Shown: positions 5,849 through 11,247 of the stretch, in pieces | Layout of the letters: every line of letters begins with the position of its first letter | Position numbering within the stretch: position 1 is the first letter of the stretch | NCBI GenBank assembly: GCA_026389975.1 | Contig: JAPLGV010000032.1 | Coordinates: forward strand, 1-11,247 | Origin: Chloroflexota bacterium | GTDB lineage: Bacteria > Chloroflexota > Anaerolineae > Anaerolineales > Villigracilaceae | Reading direction: 5' to 3' | Length of the DNA stretch: 11,247 nt | Translations under genes and position numbers: made by a program | Notes under the pieces: generated by a model | What the model was told of the DNA's origin: nothing | Database searches by the model: none | The model's input: the letters and a program-made list of their open reading frames with translations, nothing else

Positions 5849-8617
5849 TCAGGCGTCTGAATGAATGGTACGGGTCAGAGTAAGAACATTCACTTGCTTC
5901 GCACCGTGTTTCACCAGTATACGGGTGATTTCTTCAAGCGTCGCGCCTGAGTCGAACAGGTCATCAACCACAAGGAAACGTTTGCCCTGGATGTTACTTT
6001 TGAGTGCAAACGCCCCATTCACGTTGGTGCGTTTCTGGGCGAGCGTTTTCATCTCTTTTTGCGGCTGAGTTTGGCGGGTTTTGATGACCAGCGGCATAAC
6101 TTCGACATTGATTTTACCCGCCAAGGCTTCACAAAAAATTGTCACTGGGTCAGCTGGGCGCGGGGTGGACGGAGGTACAGGGATAATACCATCCACCTGT
6201 GCCAGTTCGGGGTGCTGGCGGATAAGTTCGAGTGTTTGCTTGGTGAGTGCGGGAATGACGGACGTATCGCCCTGATATTTGAGCCGGTAGGTCAGGTCGC
6301 CTACGCCGCTGCGGTTCCAGTCACCGCCAGTGAAGCGAGAGTGAAAGCCAAGCGCGAAGCCTGTTTTCCAGTTGCCTGTTAGAGGGCGGGGGTGGGAGGA
6401 GGAAAGGTAGGAGGCGATGGGATCGGGGGAATTAGGAGGAGTTAGGGGTTGCGAGTTAGGGGTTGGGGCGACAGGTGTCAGGCGATGTGAATCGTGGTCG
6501 GCTACAACACAACGAATCATCTCATAAGTGATTTCTTCGGGAAGTAAAGTTTTGATGGGGAAAAGGTATTGAGTGTCGCCAACTTTTTGAATGGCTTTTT
6601 CGATTTTGGCAAGAATATCCGCCGGGACAATTTGCGCGGCTGTTAGCCTGCCAGCCGAAATCAGCTTGGCAAGATGACCATAGATCGTTGTCGGCGAAAG
6701 ACCACGCTCTTTGGCAATCTGTTCAAGGTTTAAACCATCGGCAAACAATTTCGCCGTGTATTCCACCGTACCGCCCGCTTCGTGCTTGATTTTGGTGCGC
6801 AAGATTTCCGGAGCCTTAAGAGACTTAGGAAGCCTTAAAGCAATGGCTTCTTTCTGCTTATTGCCGTTCTCGCCCTTCTGCGTCAGGCTCAGTACAGGAT
6901 ATTTCCCGCCAACCACCTTGAGATAGCCCATTTCCACCAGTTGCTCTACCAGCTCTTTAATGTCGCTCTGTTTCAGCGCGGCGAGCTTGGCGTAATAGAC
7001 ATTTCGATCGTAGTGGAATTTGAGAATATCTTGCGCCTTTGAGCCATGCAGGATTTGCGTCAGTTTTCCTTTTCCGACTTTAGGACTCAGCCTGCTGACG
7101 GTATCCAGCACAATGAGCGCGGCGCGTTCCTCGTGCGTCATCTCTGGCACGTTCCCGGCGGATCTTGGGCCAGTTTGCGCACTTCGACAGTTATCACAAC
7201 AATCGGTGACTTCCGCTTTCCCTGTGTCACCAAAGTACTTCAGGATGATGTTGCGGCGGCAGGCATTGGATTCAGCGTAGGCAACGATGCCATCCAGCTG
7301 TCTCTTGCGGTGCCTGACGTGAATTTTACTGTTAGCGGTAGCTGTCTCGATGGCTTTCGGATTCCACGCGCCCTTGCAGAACAACATGCGGATGCCTTCA
7401 TCGCCAAGATGCTCCAATGCCCCGGTGCGCTCCAACTCTGATAAGCCGACTTTCAATTGAACTGGATGCAGACCCGTGACGCGAGCAATATCGTCCAGCG
7501 TCACCCAACTTTTCCCGCTCCTTATGGCGTTGTGGATGGCGTGTAAATCGCCGACTGTCAGTTCGCTCTGCTGGATAAAAAACTCGTGCAGGGCGCGATC
7601 TTGCGGATCATAGAGTAGAGTTGCTTTGGCGGGTTGACCGTCGCGGCCTGCGCGGCCGGCTTCCTGATAATACGCTTCGAGTGAACCTGGCAGGGAATAG
7701 TGAATCACCTGGCGTACATCGGAGCGGTCAATACCCATACCAAATGCGTTGGTGGCAACGATGAGGTTCAACTTGCCAGAGATAAAATCGTTTTGGATGC
7801 GCGTGCGTTCTTCGGCGGGCAGTCCCGCGTGATAGAACTCGGCGGGGATCTTGATAACCTCGCGCGCAAACTCGGTCACTTCTTCGGCGTCGCGGCGCGT
7901 GCCTGTGTAGACGACAACGGAACCAGAGCCGCGGGAAGACAAAAGTTCGCTAAGTACTCGCAGTTTTGTAGTTGATCCGCTCGTGTAGCGCACGTCGAGA
8001 GTCAAGTTTGTGCGGTTGAATCCCGTTACGATGCATGTCGAGTCACCTAATCCAAGGAGTCGAATAATATCTTTTTGAACTTGCGGTGTAGCGGTAGCGG
8101 TAAGCGCGGCTGTGAGCGGATTCCCTAATGCGGCGCGGGCTTGCACAATGTGCAGATAATCGGGGCGAAAATCATGACCCCACTCCGAGATGCAATGCGC
8201 CTCGTCCACTGCGAGCAGGCTGACGGTTCGCATTTTAAGTGCATTCAAAAACGGGACATTGCGTAATCGTTCGGGCGCTATGTAAACGAGACGATATTCC
8301 CCCTGTGCGAGTTTTTGCAATCGAAGGTTTTGCTCGGATGCTGGCAAGGCGCTGTTGATATATGTGGCGGGAATGTTGCGCCGCGTGAGGCTATCCACCT
8401 GATCTTTCATCAATGCTATGAGTGGTGAAATAACCAGGGTGAGGCCGTCGAACTGTAACGCGGCCAGTTGAAAGATGAGCGATTTGCCCGCTCCAGTGGG
8501 CATGACGACCAGAGTGTGATTCCCAGTGAGGAGCGATTGAATTCCTTCCTCCTGTCCGAGGCGAAAGGAGGAGAAGCCAAAGTGGGTATGGAGACTGGTG
8601 GTGAGGTTGTTTGGCAT
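5849..8617 (-). CDS. recQ: RecQ helicase fused to an HTH domain and a ComF-type phosphoribosyltransferase
   Basis: The 922-residue product is much longer than E. coli RecQ (about 610). The superfamily 2 helicase core has the Q motif (FGFSSFRLGQ, 13-22), Walker A (PTGAGKS, 40-46), DEAH (138-141), TATAT (173-177), ATNAFGMGID (288-297) and QEAGRAGRDG (318-327). A zinc site follows: C453, C473, C474, C477. A RQC winged helix spans about 497-582. There is no HRDC domain. Residues about 603-700 form an HTH_40-like domain (LEQIAKERGLSPTTIYGHL). A Pro/Ser/Thr linker (711-745) leads to a ComF-like phosphoribosyltransferase with GIIPVPPS (810-817) and the PRPP loop VVDDLFDSGAT (883-893). The ComF zinc finger is absent. 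RecQ unwinds DNA in the 3'-5' direction; the transferase substrate is unknown. The gene starts 8 nt after the ATPase stop and ends 10 nt before the dprA-like start, so the three form one operon. Confidence 0.93.
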   Translation of the reverse strand: MPNNLTTSLHTHFGFSSFRLGQEEGIQSLLTGNHTLVVMPTGAGKSLIFQLAALQFDGLTLVISPLIALMKDQVDSLTRRNIPATYINSALPASEQNLRLQKLAQGEYRLVYIAPERLRNVPFLNALKMRTVSLLAVDEAHCISEWGHDFRPDYLHIVQARAALGNPLTAALTATATPQVQKDIIRLLGLGDSTCIVTGFNRTNLTLDVRYTSGSTTKLRVLSELLSSRGSGSVVVYTGTRRDAEEVTEFAREVIKIPAEFYHAGLPAEERTRIQNDFISGKLNLIVATNAFGMGIDRSDVRQVIHYSLPGSLEAYYQEAGRAGRDGQPAKATLLYDPQDRALHEFFIQQSELTVGDLHAIHNAIRSGKSWVTLDDIARVTGLHPVQLKVGLSELERTGALEHLGDEGIRMLFCKGAWNPKAIETATANSKIHVRHRKRQLDGIVAYAESNACRRNIILKYFGDTGKAEVTDCCDNCRSAQTGPRSAGNVPEMTHEERAALIVLDTVSRLSPKVGKGKLTQILHGSKAQDILKFHYDRNVYYAKLAALKQSDIKELVEQLVEMGYLKVVGGKYPVLSLTQKGENGNKQKEAIALRLPKSLKAPEILRTKIKHEAGGTVEYTAKLFADGLNLEQIAKERGLSPTTIYGHLAKLISAGRLTAAQIVPADILAKIEKAIQKVGDTQYLFPIKTLLPEEITYEMIRCVVADHDSHRLTPVAPTPNSQPLTPPNSPDPIASYLSSSHPRPLTGNWKTGFALGFHSRFTGGDWNRSGVGDLTYRLKYQGDTSVIPALTKQTLELIRQHPELAQVDGIIPVPPSTPRPADPVTIFCEALAGKINVEVMPLVIKTRQTQPQKEMKTLAQKRTNVNGAFALKSNIQGKRFLVVDDLFDSGATLEEITRILVKHGAKQVNVLTLTRTIHSDA
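6429..6465. repeat. Short tandem repeat in the RecQ-PRTase linker
   Basis: GAGTTAGGGGTTG occurs twice (6439-6451 and 6453-6465) with a 14-bp period. A degenerate copy, GAATTAGGAG, is at 6429-6438. The + (template) strand is G-rich, with four runs of four or five G between 6425 and 6467, so it could form a G-quadruplex. On the coding strand it encodes the PTPNSQPLTPPNSPDP part of the linker (about residues 718-733). The 14-bp period is not a multiple of three, so the repeat reads in changing frames. Confidence 0.7.
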
Positions 8618-8625
8618 TGTCTGCT

Positions 8626-9780
8626 TTATCGGTCGAAAAGAGCAGTGGGTGATTCGGCCAGGTATGCCAGCGGAATAGCCTGGACGTTTACTCCGAGGGA
8701 ATAAGGATGCAAACCTGGATAGATAACCAACAAGCGATCAAGTTGCAAATCCTGCAAGGCAATCTTCATCGATGTTGTAAGACGCGGAGCGTCCACGCGC
8801 TTGCATTCCACTCCGATCCGGCGACCGTTTTTAATGAGCAGTAAATCCAATTCCGCGCCCGAATGGGTAGCCCAGAAATAGACTTCGTCTGGTACAGTTG
8901 CCTTGATTGTTTCTTCGATAACATATCCTTCCCAGGATGCACCACTGCGTGGGTGGAGAGAGAGTTCTTGTTCAGTGCGAATGCCCAACAAATAGTGTAG
9001 CAGGCCGGTATCGCGCAAATAGATTTTTGGGGACTTAACCTGCCGCTTGCCGATGTTCGCATACCATGGTTGTAGTTGGCGTACCATGAACAAATCCTGA
9101 AGCAAGTCCACGTAACGACGTGCCGTACTTTGACTGACCTCCAGAGTGCGAGCGGCTTCGGCGGCGTTCCATATCTGTCCATGATAATGCGCCAGCAGGC
9201 TCCAAAAGCGGAACAGGCCGGTAGATGGAATGTTGAAACCAAACTGTGGGATATCACGTTCCAGAAAAGTACGCGCGAAATCTTTACGCCATTCCAGGCT
9301 TTCTTCTTCGCTGGGCGCTAAGAATGAAAGTGGAAATCCACCCCGTCGCCAGTGCTCGTTTTGGGCTTCTTTGCCCACTTCTTCCAGGCTGAATCCGCTC
9401 ATCGAGATAATTGTTATGCGTCCTGCCAGCGATTCTGACGATTGGCGTAACAATGCTGGCGATGCGCTGCCCAGGATTAAGAAGCGGGCTGGTAGGGGGT
9501 CCCGATCAGCCAGGACACGCAGGACGGGAAACAGGTCGGGGCGGCGCTGAACCTCGTCAATAACCACCAACCCGCTCAAATCCTGCAATATGCTCATGGG
9601 CTGGTCAAGACGCGCCAGGCTGAAGGGGTCTTCCAGATCGAAATAATTGACAGCTGTGGGAGGCACGAATTGACGTGCGATGGTGGTTTTTCCACACTGG
9701 CGTGGACCAATCAAAGCCACCACGCGGTTTCTTTCCAATGCACCCTGGATGGTATGGTGGAGGTGGGTTCGCTCGATCAT
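8626..9780 (-). CDS. AAA ATPase with DUF4143-type PD-(D/E)XK-like C-terminus
   Basis: The 384-residue product matches the common AAA_14 plus DUF4143 architecture in length and order. Walker A is GPRQCGKT (25-32), Walker B is LVVIDEVQ (71-78), a sensor-like ILGSAS is at 102-107, and a SLAGR segment at 117-121. A winged-helix-like region covers about 206-235 (AAEAARTLEVSQSTARRYVD). The C-terminal part has E285, D312 (GAELDLLL) and E325-x-K327 (VECKR), the spacing of a restriction-nuclease fold. Roles for this family are poorly known; nuclease activity is inferred and untested. It is the first gene of the operon and is followed by recQ after 8 nt. A TATAAT box sits five bases before the ATG, so the mRNA may be leaderless. 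Such ATPases are also common as solitary genes, so a functional link to RecQ is suggested only by the spacing. Confidence 0.88.
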   Translation of the reverse strand: MIERTHLHHTIQGALERNRVVALIGPRQCGKTTIARQFVPPTAVNYFDLEDPFSLARLDQPMSILQDLSGLVVIDEVQRRPDLFPVLRVLADRDPLPARFLILGSASPALLRQSSESLAGRITIISMSGFSLEEVGKEAQNEHWRRGGFPLSFLAPSEEESLEWRKDFARTFLERDIPQFGFNIPSTGLFRFWSLLAHYHGQIWNAAEAARTLEVSQSTARRYVDLLQDLFMVRQLQPWYANIGKRQVKSPKIYLRDTGLLHYLLGIRTEQELSLHPRSGASWEGYVIEETIKATVPDEVYFWATHSGAELDLLLIKNGRRIGVECKRVDAPRLTTSMKIALQDLQLDRLLVIYPGLHPYSLGVNVQAIPLAYLAESPTALFDR

Positions 9781-9785
9781 AATAA

Positions 9786-9791
9786 TATTAT
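9786..9791 (-). promoter_or_regulatory. -10 box of the ATPase-RecQ-DprA operon
   Basis: On the minus strand a perfect TATAAT ends 5 nt before the ATG at 9780. Transcription would start at or next to the start codon, giving a leaderless mRNA. No -35 box is found at the usual distance; ATGACA (9803-9808) is only 11 nt upstream. Confidence 0.55.
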
Positions 9792-9966
9792 ACCTTGAAA
9801 TTCTGTCATTAGGTGCTTGAATTTCAATATCACTCTTCTGCTTCCCCTAAAAAAGAAAAATCCCTGGGTCAATTGCAAGTATTTTCTCATAGAAATATTT
9901 TCCGTAATTACTGTGCCCCATGCGGACTCGAATATCATCCCACTTGGGGACTGCTGTTTGGCCCTG

Positions 9967-10013
9967 AGATAGCCATAGGTGATTTAAATAATCGCCGAAT
10001 CCCTTGGCTATTT
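9967..10013. repeat. Nested hairpin in the intergenic region
   Basis: The outer arms ATAGCCA (9969-9975) and TGGCTAT (10005-10011) can be extended outward by two more pairs, one of them G-U. The inner arms GGTGATT (9978-9984) and AATCGCC (9990-9996) pair with one G-U and leave a 5-nt loop. There is no T-tract. It could be a structured RNA element, a protein-binding site or a small mobile-element remnant. The rest of 9781-9966 shows nothing beyond AT-rich sequence. Confidence 0.5.
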
Positions 10014-10098
10014 GATTAATCCATTTAAGAACTTGATATACTAATCCATGTAAGCTTTGACAGAAGCTCCTTAAAAAATCACATCAGCTTTTAATCCT

Positions 10099-10142
10099 TC
10101 CATCCAAAAGATTGTGTTTGTAGCGATGGTCTCTCGGATGGA
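10099..10142 (+). other. Inverted repeat before the tRNA-like sequence
   Basis: TCCATCC (10099-10105) and GGATGGA (10136-10142) are perfect complements separated by 30 nt. The right arm lies inside the tRNA-like stretch. It may be part of a structured transcript that ends at the terminator near 10280, or it may be chance. Confidence 0.3.
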
Positions 10143-10205
10143 TTTACGGTTATACGCAATTCGGAATCATATCCCAGGTTGTGGTTTCAAACCCCACCTT
10201 CGCCA
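10122..10205 (+). other. tRNA-like relic or attachment-site-like 3' end
   Basis: The 3' part reads like a tRNA end: a T-arm-like GTGGT-TTCAAAC-CCCAC (10181-10197) is followed by CTTCGCC and an A, as for acceptor stem and discriminator base. The last T-stem pair is a T-C mismatch. An 84-nt unit starting with AGCGATG (10122-10128) would pair with CTTCGCC at only five of seven positions. No good D-arm or anticodon arm is visible and CCA is not encoded. This is therefore not a functional tRNA. It may be a decayed tRNA, or a tRNA 3' end carried as an attachment site by an integrated element. Confidence 0.35.
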
Positions 10206-10262
10206 CTCAAAACACCTCCGCGCCCCACTTTAGGGCCAAAAACGTGGTTTTCTCCCACAGAG

Positions 10263-10284
10263 ACCTGCCTACGGGCAGGTTTTT
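10263..10284 (+). terminator. Rho-independent terminator
   Basis: ACCTGCC (10263-10269), a 4-nt loop and GGCAGGT (10274-10280) are followed by a T-run (10280-10284), a textbook + strand terminator. No coding region precedes it on this strand, so it implies an RNA transcribed from the 9800-10260 region, such as the tRNA-like relic or a small RNA. Confidence 0.75.
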
Positions 10285-10350
10285 CGTTGGTTGTAGGGTT
10301 TCCAATCATTTTGAATGATTTGCAATCCTCGGGATATGCATGAACCCTTT

Positions 10351-10359
10351 TGGTATACT
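10351..10359 (+). promoter_or_regulatory. Extended -10 promoter of the YgjP-type gene
   Basis: TGGTATACT is an extended -10 element (TGn plus TATACT at 10354-10359). Seven nt separate it from the ATG at 10367, so the mRNA would begin at or next to the start codon. It supports the start at 10367 rather than the in-frame ATG at 10340. Confidence 0.6.
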
Positions 10360-10366
10360 ACTGGTT

Positions 10367-11047
10367 ATGCCGATCCCCATTGACCATCTGATCCATTCCA
10401 GACGAAAGACGGTTGCACTCATCATCCAGCGCGACGGCTCACTGACGGTCCGCGCCCCTCTCCGTATGTCTGCTGTTCACATCCAGGAATTCGTCCATAA
10501 TCATGAGCAGTGGATCCATAAGAAACAAGCCCAGGCCCAGGCTGCCCCTCCCCCGCTGAAAAAACATTACCTTGACGGAGAAACTTTTCTTTATCTGGGA
10601 AAAGAAGTTCCATTGACCATCGTTGCTCGTCAGCGGTTCGCGCTCACTTTCAGCGGCTACAAGTTCCATTTGGCAAATTCCAATCTCCCGAAAGCCAGAC
10701 AGGTCTTCATCCGTTGGTACAAGGCGCAGGCCCTGGCGGTAATCTCTGAGCGTGTTGCTTTTCATGCCGAAAAGAATGGATTCACCTGGCGAAAGATCCG
10801 CATCTCGTCTGCCCGCACGCGCTGGGGCTCGTGCAGTACCAATGGAACCCTCAGTTTCACCTGGCGGCTGGTACTGGCACCGCCGGAGGTGATTGACTAC
10901 GTGGTCGTGCACGAACTTGCCCATACGCAAATCAAAAATCATTCTCCAAATTTCTGGCACAGGCTGGCAGAGATCTTGCCCGAATTCAAACGGCACGTTT
11001 CCTGGCTCAAGAAAAACGGACGATTTCTCACCCTGGGTGACGATTAA
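10367..11047 (+). CDS. YgjP-type zinc metallohydrolase (SprT-like, COG1451)
   Basis: The 226-residue product matches the YgjP/WHELP family in length and motif order. The N-terminus has a RRKTVALIIQRDGSLTVRAP segment (12-31). RWGSC is at 152-156, then HELAH at 182-186 (HExxH zinc ligands and catalytic Glu), and the third ligand lies in KNHSPNFW (H192). Family members look like minigluzincin metallopeptidases; COG1451 is also annotated as a UTP pyrophosphatase group, so peptidase or nucleotide-hydrolase activity are both possible. The protein has no signal peptide and is probably cytoplasmic. The in-frame ATG at 10340 would add nine residues that the family lacks. An extended -10 box just before 10367 supports the shorter form. 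No SD sequence is present. The gene appears to be transcribed alone. Confidence 0.88.
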   Translation: MPIPIDHLIHSRRKTVALIIQRDGSLTVRAPLRMSAVHIQEFVHNHEQWIHKKQAQAQAAPPPLKKHYLDGETFLYLGKEVPLTIVARQRFALTFSGYKFHLANSNLPKARQVFIRWYKAQALAVISERVAFHAEKNGFTWRKIRISSARTRWGSCSTNGTLSFTWRLVLAPPEVIDYVVVHELAHTQIKNHSPNFWHRLAEILPEFKRHVSWLKKNGRFLTLGDD

Positions 11048-11241
11048 CACTGCCCGTCATCCACGACCGCTATTTCATCGAGCAGTTTGCAACGATGATG
11101 TGGGTGGTGGAGGATGATAGGATTAAACAGTAGGTCACGTTTGTAACCTGACGTTCAAGCAGCTGGCCGATGGTGAATGCCATCAAGAAATTAGGTTGTG
11201 TACCACTGAGGCGGTACCGGGTGTATGAGATGAAAATTTAG
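11047..11241 (+). pseudogene. Broken gene remnant, possibly an N-acetyltransferase
   Basis: Directly after the metallohydrolase stop, one frame reads VIHDRYFIEQFATMMWVVED and ends in TAG at 11131-11133. Another frame, from 11170, reads NAIKKLGCVPLRRYRVYE, then MKI and TAG at 11239-11241. Both look like real protein. The second resembles the C-terminal end of some GNAT acetyltransferases, where an Asn-Ala-Ile helix, a Leu-Gly turn and a RYRVYE strand close the fold. No single frame joins them, so this looks like the eroded end of one gene. The family call is tentative. Confidence 0.4.
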
Positions 11242-11247
11242 CCGCGA

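Noticed and set aside
6429..6465. CRISPR array
   Set aside because: The repeats are only 13 bp with a 1-bp spacer and lie inside a coding sequence; no cas gene is present.
9813..10019. 68-codon open frame in the intergenic region
   Set aside because: It has no ribosome-binding site and no recognisable motif, and it runs through the nested hairpin at 9967-10013.
10122..10205. Functional tRNA gene
   Set aside because: The acceptor stem pairs at only five of seven positions, the T-stem has a mismatch, and no D-arm or anticodon arm can be drawn.
10439..11050. Open frame of 203 codons on the minus strand opposite the YgjP-type gene
   Set aside because: It overlaps a gene with intact HELAH zinc motif and has no domain of its own.

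Overview
The window is a piece of bacterial chromosome with moderate to high GC content. The cytochrome-c maturation pair at the left edge (CcmC tail plus a 50-residue CcmD-like protein), the nickel-pincer LarA-family enzyme, the AAA/DUF4143 ATPase and promoters sitting directly against start codons would all fit a Chloroflexota (Anaerolineae-type) genome. That assignment is inferred from gene content and style, because the window holds no marker gene.

Layout. From 1 to 3918 the genes are on the + strand: the end of ccmC, ccmD, a strong terminator, a secreted lytic-transglycosylase-like protein, a chagasin-family (I42) lipoprotein, a second strong terminator, and a LarA-family racemase/epimerase. 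From 3919 to 4869 there is no intact gene. This gap holds a cluster of palindromes and hairpins, a frameshifted minus-strand gene for a Cys-containing, probably secreted protein, and a small coding-like remnant. From 9780 down to 4870 lies a compact three-gene minus-strand operon: an AAA/DUF4143 ATPase with a PD-(D/E)XK-like tail, a 922-residue RecQ helicase fused to an HTH domain and a ComF-type phosphoribosyltransferase, and a DprA-like protein. Gaps between these genes are 8 and 10 nt. From 9781 to 10366 is an AT-richer non-coding stretch with a nested hairpin, a tRNA-3'-end-like sequence and a + strand terminator. A YgjP-type zinc metallohydrolase gene follows (10367-11047), and then the broken remains of another gene, possibly an acetyltransferase, run to the window end.

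The most interesting part is the minus-strand operon. RecQ unwinds DNA. DprA and ComF are both known from natural transformation. Here the ComF-like domain is welded to RecQ, a divergent DprA-like protein follows, and an ATPase with a nuclease-like domain comes first. A coordinated DNA-processing job is likely, either recombination of incoming DNA or defence against it. Pseudogenes on both sides and a tRNA-like 3' end upstream are consistent with a variable or mobile region. None of this proves the function.
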